Assembly (NCBI RefSeq): GCF_003576645.1
Contig: NC_044921.1
Coordinates: 26,931,951 to 26,995,950 of the forward strand
Length of the DNA: 64,000 bases
DNA from: Ipomoea triloba
Taxonomy: Eukaryota; Streptophyta; Magnoliopsida; Solanales; Convolvulaceae
Reading direction: 5' to 3'
A program made the position numbers and the translations under genes. The notes under the pieces are model-generated. The model searched no databases and was not told the origin of the DNA. It saw nothing but the letters and a program-made list of their open reading frames with translations. Shown here piece by piece: positions 33,172-43,344 of the stretch; position 1 is the stretch's first letter, and each line of letters begins with the position of its first letter.

Positions 33172-34302
33172 ATGAAGAGGGACTTAGCTCCAAATTTTTT
33201 ATTCTCTTTAGAAAAATTTGATGATTGGAAAATATGTATACAAGTTCATTTATCAGCTTTACACGATGATATGAGAGAAGTAATTACCGATGGTCCGATC
33301 AAAATCTTGAAAGTAAATCCCGCAATCGAACAAACAAACACTATATTGCAGTACATTCCTAAGCCCAAAGAGGAATGGGTCCTGAAGATAAAACACGAAA
33401 TAAATTGGAAACTATTGCCAAGGATATTTTGTTCAAAGCTATCGATGATGCAACTTCTCAAAGGTTCAAAAATGCAAAACGGCGAAAGAAGTTTGCGAAG
33501 TCCTCATCAAAAATAGGCGACGGAGATGAACAAGAGAAGGATAATAAACTCACAATAGCATTAAAGAAATTTGAGGATTTCAAAATGCTTACTAGTGAGA
33601 ATATTACCGAAATGGAAGTAAGATTTGTTAAAATCTTTGGAGAAATTAATGATCTTGGAAAGACCATTAATCAAAAGGAGATCTAACTCAAAATCTTACG
33701 CGGACTACCATGTAGTTGGGATATGAAGGTCATAGCGATGCGAGATCGTAGAGATATAAAAACACTATCAACCAATAAGCTTTTTAGTGATCTAAAAGCT
33801 TATGAATTTGAAATGAGATCAAGGACATAGGAAGAGCGCGAAGAAAGAAATACCGCACTTGTTGTCGAACAACCGTCCACATCAAGGTTAGTAACTAATA
33901 GTGAATTTTTATTTGACAAAAATTTTGCTTTGTTTGTCAGAAAATTTAAGAAATTCATGAGGAAGAACAACTCCAAGAGTTTTCTTCAAGCCATTATGTC
34001 CAGAAAGCAAAGAAAATAAATTCCAGAAAGAAATTCAAATTTGTGCTAAAATTGTAGAAAGTCAGGACACTTTATGGATGAATGTCCTTATCCAAAAGTG
34101 AACAAAAATCAAGTTGATAATGCTCAAGAAGATGCCAAGTCAAAGGACTTAAAAATCATTTTATTCGTGACCACGTCGAAAATAACGACTTAAAAATCGA
34201 TCATATCCCTACAGAAAATTAAATTGTCGATCTCACAAAACTGTTATGTGAATCTCAATTTGCAACTCTAAGGCACGAAATGGGGATGATCGAGTTCAAC
34301 TA
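33172..34302 (+). pseudogene. Copia-type gag of element B (frameshifted)
   Basis: ATG at 33172 begins 'MKRDLAPNFLFSLEKFDDWK', then a capsid-like region ('VITDGPIKILKVNPAI'). A frameshift near 33380 moves the frame to 'KLETIAKDILFKAIDDATSQ' and 'TSENITEMEVRFVKIFGEIN'. A TAA at 33684, in-frame stops near 33827 and 34017, and a stop replacing one position of the CCHC knuckle ('NCRKSGHFMDEC', about 34050) show it is dead. The type is that of SIRE-like copia capsid proteins. Gag would package element RNA in the cytoplasm; here that function would need another element. Confidence 0.8.
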
Positions 34303-35000
34303 AGTATCAAAATTCTTTTTCTTATATGTTATTTGTTAATTTTTTATTTATGTGTCTAGATTGAAAAATTTGCTACATGATTTATTTATGTGAAATTATT
34401 GTGCAAAATCTTTATTACTTTGCCCATTTTATCTAGACTTCATACGGTTGGATGTTTAGAACATGTGCATTTAATTTGCTCCTATTTGATATTTTGCCTT
34501 GATAAATAACCTCTTACTTGTCCATTTGCATGAAGTAGAAGTAATTAATATTCATTTGCTTCATATCTTATTTACCTAGAGTAATTTAGTAGGACATTTT
34601 GGTAATCTTACATGTGTCCCTACTTATCAGAACATTGCTTTATTTTGTTTTTAGCATGGGATTGTTCATATGAGAGTTCTTGAGCTACCCGAGTCAATAA
34701 AATACCCGACACTTGACAAAAATTGACCAAATTATCTTTGTGAAATTACCTAAACACCCTTATTCAGAAAAGAGAGACTTTTTAAATGGAAGGGCATTGA
34801 GGTAATTTACCTTCTAACCTAGTATTTATACCTCTCTCTCCCCACTTTAAGCCAAAAAGACCCAACTCTCTTCTTCTTCATCTCTTTGAACTCCATAGCC
34901 AAAAAGCTCAAAGTTCTTCAATTTAAACTCCTACAATCCTACCCATCCCAAATTATCTCCAAATATGGACTCTACCTAAGAAAATACATCCATTTAAGAC
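34303..35000 (+). other. Non-coding stretch between gag and accessory ORF of element B
   Basis: AT-rich, with no protease or polymerase remnants. The last about 200 bp include a 'ctagtatttatacctctctc' patch that could be an internal promoter or leader for the accessory ORF, similar in style to 1-212. Confidence 0.5.
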
Positions 35001-36128
35001 ATGCCCACTAAAGCAAGTCGAAGAATCTTCAAAGTCTCACTAGGGCACATTCTCGACCCAAGAAACTTCATGAAAATTGCCGTCGATAAAGGTCTTGCTC
35101 AAGAACTACTCAATGGACTAGAAATTTGTGGTCTTCTAAAGGTATGCACCCACAAATTTTGGGGGATTTACAATGATATTTCTTATGAGTTTTTCGAAAA
35201 TGCAAAAGATGAGCATGGCGTGATTACTTTTATTGTTGATGGCATGCATGTTGAGATATTTGCTTCAAATATTAGGGAATTGTTTGATTTTTCTATAAAT
35301 GATTTACCTTTTGAGGATCATGCTTTTGACCATGATGAATTCTGGAAAATTGTTCGCCTGGATGAGAGAGATGAGAGGCCAAGGTTTTCTAGATACAAGT
35401 ATGAGTTGAAATGGGAGTTTAAACTTATGGTGGATGTGATACAGAGATGTGTATATCATTTGTTGGGTGGTATTGATAACATATCTGTGAAATATGCTAA
35501 GGCGTTGCACGCAGTATTTCATGGAGTGAGACTAGATTGGAGTAGAACCATTTTCAATAGGTTGTATACCTTTGTGAAAGAAAGAGGCCATGTTGGATTT
35601 GGATTTCTTGTGAGTGAGATTCTAAGGAAGAAGGGTGTAAGACTAGGAGCGTGTAAGAGCATAACTAGTTATAATTATGTTCTTAGAAAGGAAAAGAAAA
35701 GAAAGGCAAGAGTCATTGGGGATTTGAGTCAAGGTGAGGGCAGTTCTCAAGCTACTAGAAGGCAAAAATCAACCATAGTCTGTGAAGATCTCAACCTACC
35801 CGTACCAAATTTAGGGGGAACCGGTTGGAAATTGCTGTTTGTGGTGACAATATTGTGGAAGGAAACATGGCAGCCGAGAATGAACAAAGAGCTAATCTTG
35901 ACCATGTATTTGAGAGTGTTAGTCTTAATACACCAAGTGAGGGTCAAGGATAAAAAAATGAGGAAACATTTGTTGATGGAGAGTCATTTGGAGTGGGAAC
36001 TGATGGAGATAATGCAACCGGGCATGAAGAAAATGTGGCTACAAGAGAGCATGTTGCAGAGCCACATGTTGAGGAAGTTAGAGTGGCAGTTGTAGAGCCA
36101 GTTGTAGAACTTGTTGAAAGATTAGTAT
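35001..36128 (+). pseudogene. Accessory protein of element B, N-terminal part
   Basis: ATG 35001 opens a clear domain of about 245 residues: 'LGHILDPRNFMK', 'GLLKVCTHKFWGIYNDISYE', 'VDGMHVEIFASNIRELFDFS', 'YHLLGGIDNISVKYAKALHA', 'VRLDWSRTIFNRL' and 'HVGFGFLVSEILRKKGVRLG'. This is the fold pattern of the 'putative plant transposon protein' type, matching element A and, more distantly, element C. A Lys/Arg stretch follows (about 35690-35720), then a frameshift near 35830 into an acidic region. A solo LTR interrupts it at about 36129; the reading resumes at about 37448. There is no known enzymatic motif and function is unknown. Confidence 0.65.
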
Positions 36129-37447
36129 TTGGTGAGGTGGTGGTTAAATGTAGGTGGTTTCAAACAAATAAAACGAAGAGTCAAGATTCTCCGAGTATCG
36201 GTCTCAAAGGAGGTAATGCGGAAGATTGCATAGCTTTTAATCAAGTGAATGCATAATGGAATATACGAGGTTGTCAAGGGGCATAGAGCAAACATTTGTT
36301 GGTGGAAAGTTTGATCAATTGAAGTAAACAATAGAAAGATAACAATTGTAATAAACAAGGGAATGAATCCTGCTAAGTTATGATGCCTCATGGTGTGACT
36401 TAAGCAAGGGAAGATTGATTCAACTACTTTGGCTATTCAAGGGTGTGATCTCACAATCCTTTTCCACAAATAGTGTACTAAGGCTCTCTAGCTTAGGAAT
36501 ACTTGTTAGGTAACCAAAAGCTTTAGAGGCATTTTATCAAACACTTAGGTTTCACTCCTTCCTACTAATCTACACCTAGATTTCCATAGGATCTATGATT
36601 GCAAAAGTTAACCTCGCCACTAATCACTACTCATGATTAGATCAAGGCCTCAATCTTCAAAGAGATTGGCCAAATCTTCTTAGAATCAAACCAAATCAAC
36701 AATCAAAAAGCAAGAATAGATTTCCAAAATAGAATGAATCAACTTCCATAATTAGAATTGAAGATGCACACTAGGCAAGCATAACATCACACAATTCAAT
36801 CCCCAAAAGAAATTAGCTACTCATCTTCATGCAATTGAAATCACAAAAATCTAATTCAAAATAGAGTAATGTAAATTGCAATTGGAATGAAATAAAAGCT
36901 AGACTAGGATTAGGATTCACCTAGTAGAAATGAAATACAATCTTCAAATCATCTTCTTCTTTAATCTATCAAAATTGGAATCTAATCTAGAATTGCTCTT
37001 TCTCTCTCTAAAGTGCTCTCTAATAAGAATGCTAATCTAAGAAATGTAAAATCTGAAAAATGATCCCCCTCTCTGGAAATTTCTAGCTACATCCTTTAAA
37101 TAGCTTCCCCAAAACTACCCCTTCACTTAGAAGTTCCGCACTCTTGTCCATGCATGGAGCCCCGGTGTGGATCAGTACTGGAAACGATTCACGCCAGTTC
37201 CACGTGTGGGTGGACCTCCTAGTCCATCCTGGGACTTCTTCTTCGCTCTGATTGCTCATTACGCCCTTATGCTTTGCCCAATAGCTCCCGGGACTTGTAA
37301 ACATTCTAAAACACCAAAGAAATAGCTTTGCACGAGACCTACGCATTAGAGCATAAAATGCCATAAGTTATTCACAAAAGAACGCTATTCACTATTAGTT
37401 AATCCCAATTTAGACCCTAATTCCTAGTTATCTTGGGTGCTTATCAC
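36129..37447 (-). mobile_element. Solo LTR of a Reina/Athila-type family inside the element B ORF
   Basis: The body matches the solo LTR at 40430-41757 ('tccgagt.tcggtct', 'gtgtactaaggct', 'ttttatcaaacactt', 'gattggccaaatc') and the reverse complement of the element G LTR. Its right end 'gcttatca' is the complement of the TGATAAGC start. The accessory frame reads up to the left edge and continues after the right edge ('VVEP' motifs on both sides). The exact target duplication was not resolved, so the left border may be off by tens of bases. Confidence 0.7.
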
Positions 37448-38531
37448 TAGTTGTAGAGCCAGTGAGGGAGCCAGTTCACGTAGATGTTGAGGAGCAAGTT
37501 GAGAACCTTGTTAATTCTCAAACTGCCAACTTGGGCCGTTTTGAAAATGAAATGGCAAATAGCTTTGAGGAATTCAAAACCACTTTAGATAAACTCAAAA
37601 ATGCTATGGAATATTAGAACCATGCATTTGGTGAAAAATTCCAAGTCTTGAATGACAAATTTGTTAACATGGAAAGAAAAATGGCTCCAATTAATCCGAC
37701 ATTCAGGGAGGAAGTCAATGCTTTGAAAGTGGAATTGAATCTTGCAATTCTAAAGGAGAAATCTACCATGGTCGAAGTAATCCGAGCTCAAAAGGATGAT
37801 ATTACAAGATTAAAGGGCATGTACACCCACCAAATGGAGCAATTCGAGAAGGTGAGAATCACATTGGTTGAGCATGGCAAGGCACACGATGCTGAAATAC
37901 AGAAGTTGAGAGAAGAAGTGGCAGTCGTGTACGGTACTTGTGACTCCATGGCCACAGTTTTACAAGATGTTCTTAAAGAGTTGAAGGAGCTCAAAATAAT
38001 CAAGTTGAAAATGTTTCTCTTGCTCGTGAGATTCGCACTCAACAAAAGGGTGATGCCAATTTCTTCCCAAAGATCTTAGATGATGCCAAAACAAGGGGAA
38101 GAATAGTCAATCCGTTTGGATGTTTGGAGGTTCAAGCAACAGCATGGGAGCATCATCAAAGGGGAAGGTATAACACCCACATTTAAAACCTTTACTAACC
38201 CCTCAGGAAATGTGTTTTCTACTTAGACAGCACCCAAGCAAGCTAGTCAACCCGAAGCACCAAGGGTGACCGAACAAGAATGAGAGGATAAATGGTGGAT
38301 TTATTTGCACAACAATTTGGTATAATGCATGATGCCATCCTATACAAAGAAGGAAGAATCCCAAGGGAATTTGCAAAATGGTATCTTCACGATGTATTTC
38401 CTGCGAATGATATACGTGATGCCGCGGAGTGCTACAAGCAAGGGTGTGTGTATCAAAAATTCTACCATTCAGATGATAAAGGAAACTTTGATAAGCTAAG
38501 GAAGAGGATTAATGCTATGCTGGGTATTTAA
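37448..38531 (+). pseudogene. Accessory protein of element B, coiled-coil and C-terminal domain
   Basis: After the solo LTR come 'EPVHVDVEEQVENLVN' and a helical region with a stop at about 37616. A long coiled-coil-like frame (37648-38079) of Lys/Glu/Leu-rich heptads follows. Then after a frame break a compact C-terminal piece (38292-38531) 'IPREFAKWYLHDVF...CYKQGCVYQKFY' ends in 'INAMLGI'. The same order (domain, acidic part, coiled coil, small C-terminal domain, then polypurine tract) is seen in element A. Confidence 0.6.
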
Positions 38532-38903
38532 ATCCTCTTGATCCTCTAGTATTAATTTTTGTGTAAATATATGAATATTATGCCTCTTGGTTCGAATGTT
38601 TATGATGACATGGTTTATAATATGATGGTCTATTTTATTTAGTTTTGTGTGTTATGACTTAAAATTTGACTTAAAAATTGTAACATGCATGTTGGTTGAA
38701 AAAAATTAAAATTCTAAAAAGAATTAACCCAACTATTGCATATCTCACGAAATGTCAAATTAAATTAAGCCATAGGTCAAAATTTTATGTACACTCATCT
38801 AATTGGCTAGTCAAAATAAAATTGAAAAATAAAATTAGTTGATTTCCAGACTAAACCAAACATGATTGAGTATAGGTTTTGACATCATCAAAAAGGGGGA
38901 AAT
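38532..38903 (+). promoter_or_regulatory. 3' untranslated region and polypurine tract of element B
   Basis: AT-rich sequence ending in 'aaaaagggggaaa' at 38890-38902, one base before the TG of the 3' LTR. It is identical to the tract of element A. Confidence 0.75.
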
Positions 38904-41900
38904 TGTTAGGAATAAATTGTAATAGTTTTGATGAGCCAAATTGTAATTTTAGAAATTCCCTATTTTATTTTTAGAGTATAGCTATTTCACCGGAAGTCAA
39001 AATTATGACTTAGAATGATACGAATTATTGTAAAATAGAGTTCACCATGTCATGATACTTGTAAGTCATTTGCTTCCACTACAACACATGAGATCTAGTA
39101 GAGTAATGGAGAAGACCCAAATATCTTTACAAGAAAAAACAAGTTCAAAACTCAAGCTTAGTAATTTTATTTTTAAGCTTAAGCTTGAGGTAGAAGAGGA
39201 AGTTGTCGTGTAAGTTGGGAAAAAGAAGACTCAAGGTCAAAGGTCAAATGAAGACCAAAGAAGAGTGGAAGTTTGGAGTGTCTAAAGCTATACCATAGGC
39301 TATCAAAGGCGAAGTATGATCAAATATATTGTTTTGATCTTAAAAATCAATGAGTTATATGAAGCATTGGCTAGAGACTTGAGTATTATATCTACTAGTC
39401 TAAAGTTTGAATCCCACTCATATTATTTTAGTCTTTGGAGTCTAAGTTTGGAGACCAAGTTTTGACATGACTAGCAAGGAGTGGAAGTCAAAGTCTACAT
39501 TCCATTTATATCCATGAGAAGAACTTTGTACTGGAATTTGGGAGTGTAAGTGGAGTTTTGGGGTGGAAGTTTGGCAAGGCTTTTGGCACGTGGACTGCAC
39601 TTCCATCTACATGTGTGAAGATCAAATTGAAAGGACTTGGAGTTTATGTTGGGGTGGAAGTTTGGATTTTAATAACACTTAGCCAAATTTCAAATGCCAC
39701 ATTTTTAAGACCAATATGTGAAGCTAAAAACCAGATCAGATTAAAATTAAGATGGTGATTTTATAAAGATAATTATCAAAGCTCACGCAAGAATCACCTG
39801 GAAAATATTTTGGAAGATCAACTTGCAAAAAATCAAATCAAGATTGCAACAAAGTCAAAAATATCAAGCTCTGAAGGTAACAAAGTAAAAGATTGAAGGT
39901 TATAAGTTTCAAGAATCAATCAAGCCGAATTAGAACACTTTTGAGCAAATTGTAGAGGTAATTTTTCAAAAATTACTAGAGGCATTAAATGCTGCAGATC
40001 AAGTTGGCAAGGCTATCAGATCAAGTTGGCAAGGCCATCAGATCAAGTAAACGTTTAAAATTTGAATTTTCACAACGAGAAAATAACTTTTTTGAGTTAT
40101 AAAAAGTCCAAGAAGACTTGAAGACAAGAACAACACTTACAATGGTCACAACTTGCAAACGACGAGAATGAGAATCACAAACCAAGAAAAATACAAGTAC
40201 TAATATTGAGCTATACACGAGAGAAAATCAAATCTTAGAACAGAAATCTTTATTTCTTGTAAAAATATTTCTACTGAGTGTAGAAAGAGAGATAGTAGCA
40301 AGGAGTTGTAAAATCCTTGGTTGAGTGTAGCTGTGTGCGAGACACTCGGAGGAACTAAGTGTAGCTTTGTGCGAGACACTTGGTTGGTGTAGGGTGTAGC
40401 TGGGTGCGAGACGCTCAGGAAGTGATTGGTGACAGGATGCAGTATTGTGTAGGGTTTGATTCGTCAAAAGATATTTGTGTTAAAACGGAAAGTCTATGAC
40501 TCCCCGAGTGTCGGTCTTGAAGGAGGGACGTGGAGGTGTGTCAAGCGTTCGGGAGTTTACTTGATTGGATCATGCATAGGATTTGAGTGTGGTGAATGGT
40601 GGATTTGTGAGTGAGAGTAGTTCATTTGGTTGATTTGAGTGTAGGAGAGTAGTAAAGTAAAAGTGATTTTGTGAATCTGTAAAAGGGGTAGGGATTGGAT
40701 AGTGTTCATGAATATTGCATAGTGGAGTGTCTAAGGTCAAGGATTAGGATTGCTAGGATATTGTCTATTCAAGAGTGTGTTGTCTTAGTCTTTTTCCACC
40801 TTGTGTACTAAGGCTTCTTTGACTTAAGAGTGCCTTCAAGCATCCAAAGTTGTAAGAGGAATTTTATCAAACACTTTAGCTACACACTATCCTACTATTC
40901 TTAAGAAGTCCATAGGAATTATGATTGTGTCAAGCTTCAAATCCTAACTCTAATCAAAGACATGAAAGAGTCAAGAGCTCAATCTCTCATCTAGATTGGC
41001 CAAATCCAAACAAGATCTCATCAAAACAACAATCAATAGATAAGAATAGATAATCCATCAACACAAACTCATAGATCCAAGATATAGAGATAAGATCATC
41101 ACACAAACAATATTCAATCACACAATCCAAATCCCTAGACTAAACTAGCTACTCATAGTATGAAATGCAAACAAAAGCTAATTTAATCCAAGAACAAGAT
41201 AGCTAAAATTATAGAAATGAAATACAGATCACCTAAAGAGAAGAAGATCTTCAATCCAAGCTTGTTGTCTTGCTACAATGGAGATTGATCTAATCTAAAA
41301 AGCTAAGAAAAATGTAGAAAGTTCTCCAAAGGAAAAACTAAGAAAAGGAAAACTAAATTTCTGGAACTTCCTCTGAAAATTCATCAAAGGGGTCTTAATA
41401 GTCTCCGAAATGACAACCCTAGCTGAAATTCGCGCATCACCGTCTCCACGCCTCTCACACGCGTGTGAGCGTGCGTGGGAAGCTTCTGGAAAGTTTTCAC
41501 GCCTGCTCACACGCGTGTGGCCTTCCAGTTTAGTCCTCCGGGGCTCCGCTCTTGCCTGGTTTGCTCTTTAAGCTCAACTTTTGGTCCTATTTGCTCCCGT
41601 GGCTCCTGTTTTACTTCTTTTAAGCTAAAAGTAGTTTTTGTGCATCAGTTAGTGATTTTCAAGCATTTACGCACATAATTTACCAAGTAAGGATGCTATA
41701 GACGCGATAAAACACCCTAAAATGTGCCTGAAATAAGGGTATCTCGGAGTCTTATCAATTGGGTAGCACTAGTGTTTCACTATTTGTATCTAGGTGAACG
41801 AGATACTTACATATAAATCACTAGGAAGATTACACCACCTCTGAACCACTGTAAATCTCTCTCTCTCTCTATTTACTTTACAACACTTTACTTTGCATAT

Positions 41901-42218
41901 TTAACTCACTAACCCATTTCATACTGTGCTGATTTATCTATCTGGGTTTGTGTGTTCCCACGTTTGCATTTGAACCAAACTTTGCATACTCGCTATTTGA
42001 GCTATTTCAGGATATTCCATGGTGTTGCATGTGAGATATCTCTTTAATTTTACGTGTTTTTTATTTAAAGCACTTTACCGTTCCTATATTCCGTTGCGTA
42101 TTTCAAGTTGAATTTATTCAATTGGAATTATTTTGTTTAAGTGTTATAAAGTTTTAAAATTCTTAGAAAAGTCTATTCACTCCCCTCTAGACTTTTCACC
42201 ATCCAATCGGGACCAACA
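38904..42218 (+). repeat. 3' LTR of element B, enlarged by a nested solo LTR
   Basis: It starts TGTTAGGAAT after the polypurine tract and ends 'gggaccaaca'. It aligns with the 5' LTR at both ends. Once the nested insertion 40430-41757 is removed it is about 2.0 kb, still longer than the 1.1-kb 5' LTR, which has lost internal sequence. It carries three 'gtgtagctgtgtgcgagac'-like repeats (40325-40415). Confidence 0.75.
40430..41757 (-). mobile_element. 1.3-kb solo LTR with ATTGG target duplication
   Basis: It starts 'tgacaggatgc' and ends 'gagtcttatca'. ATTGG is present at 40425-40429 and 41758-41762. Removing the insert restores the host LTR ('ggaagtgattgggtagcact'). On the minus strand it begins TGATAAGACTCC and contains paired 'cacacgcgtgtg' blocks, as in the LTR of element G (TGATAAGCTCCC with 'cacgcgtgaagg'), so it belongs to a related gypsy family. 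Confidence 0.88.
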
Positions 42219-42450
42219 CACCAAACCCCTTTTCTTCTTAGCTTGAAAAGGCTAGTGGTCGACTGACTTCTCAAGGAAGGGTGACCGGTAAGCTCCCGAC
42301 AATAACTGCAACACCATCTTTTTCTTCTAAGGCCTGAAAAAGTCAGTCGTCAATCGATTTCTCAAGGAAGGGCGACTTGGTCAGCTTCTGACTGAAACAC
42401 TAAACTCCATTTTTCCTTGGCCTGAAAAGGCCAGTGATACAATCGGCTTT
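42219..42450 (-). repeat. ~87-bp diverged tandem repeats at the end of a Tat-type gypsy element
   Basis: Three units contain 'cttgaaaaggctagtgg', 'cctgaaaaagtcagtcg' and 'cctgaaaaggccagtga', the first two followed by 'ttctcaaggaagggtgac'-like blocks. They lie beyond the C-terminus of the minus-strand integrase. Confidence 0.65.
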
Positions 42451-42559
42451 CCACAAATGTTTTTAATCTGAACTAATGAAGAAATTTTATGACTCGAGCT
42501 AAGTAATATACCAACTATGGCGACTTAGTGCCTACATCGAATAAGAAAAAGATAATGGC

Positions 42560-43344
42560 TATATTATACTACTAATAGAACTTCTTCAAATGTTGGGCAT
42601 TCCACGTTCTCTCCACCTGCCTGCCATTATAGTTTCTAATCGGTATGTGCTCGAGGAGACCATTTCTGAGATCTTATAAGGTCCTTCCCATTTTATGGCC
42701 AACTTTCCTCCCTCGGTGGGTTGACTGGCCTCCCGATCCCTTAGGACTAAGTTGCGCACTTGAAAGTGCTTAACCTTAGCCCGTTTATCCTGATACCGCT
42801 TAACCGCCTGCTGGTACTCGGCCATTCGGGCGTATGTGGCGTTACACCTTTCTTCTAAGAAATTCTTCTCAATTTGCAAGCTTTCCTCACTTCTTTCATC
42901 TTTATACAACATTATTCTTCGACTGGGCACCTGGAACTTAGTCTGGACTTTAGCCTCGAACCGAAATGCTAAAGCGAATGGTGTTTCCGCAGTCACCCGG
43001 CGAGGAGTCGTCAGGTAGGTCCAAAGGACCTTTTCAAGCTGCTTGACCCAAGTACCGTCCAGCTCTTCTAATCTTTTCATTAGTCCATCCAGCAAAGTGA
43101 GATTTAGGTTCTCGATCTGTCTATTCGACTGTGGGTAGGCGACAAAAGCCTTAGTATGTCGAATGCCATGCTGAACGCAAAATGTTGGAAACGACCGGTT
43201 ATCAAACTGTTGGCCATTGTCGGTGACTAACTCCTCGGGCAATCCAAATTGACAGATAATATTCTTCCAAATAAATAGGAAACACTGATACTCAGTGATG
43301 GTTGTCAGTAGCTTAGCTTTTGCCCACTTAGTGAAGTAGTTTAC
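42560..43344 (-). pseudogene. Tat-type Ty3/gypsy integrase, C-terminal part
   Basis: The minus-strand frame starts at the element C junction (43344) with 'VNYFTKWAKAKLLTTI', then 'PEELVTDNGQQFDNRSF' (second catalytic Asp), 'YPQSNRQIENLN' (the Glu region, with Asn-Arg where Gly-Gln is usual), and 'RDREASQPTEGGKLAIKWEGPYKI' at the C-terminal domain. It would join proviral cDNA to target DNA; here it is split by element C from its N-terminus at 52493-52990. No chromodomain is seen, consistent with the Tat/Ogre branch. Confidence 0.85.

Larger units (their letters stand above)
31966..42218 (+). mobile_element. Element B: non-autonomous copia-like LTR retrotransposon
   Basis: In order: 5' LTR, initiator-Met primer site (33105-33116), broken gag, non-coding stretch, accessory ORF (35001-38531, interrupted), polypurine tract (38890-38902), 3' LTR. 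No protease, integrase, reverse transcriptase or RNase H is present anywhere. The gag (an 'N-terminal LEKFDDWKI...' UBN2-like type with one CCHC knuckle) and the 'aaattgttagga' LTR start are copia (SIRE-like) traits. Two solo LTRs are nested inside (about 36129-37447 and 40430-41757). No target duplication was found because the first about 37 bases of the 5' LTR are missing. Confidence 0.75.
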
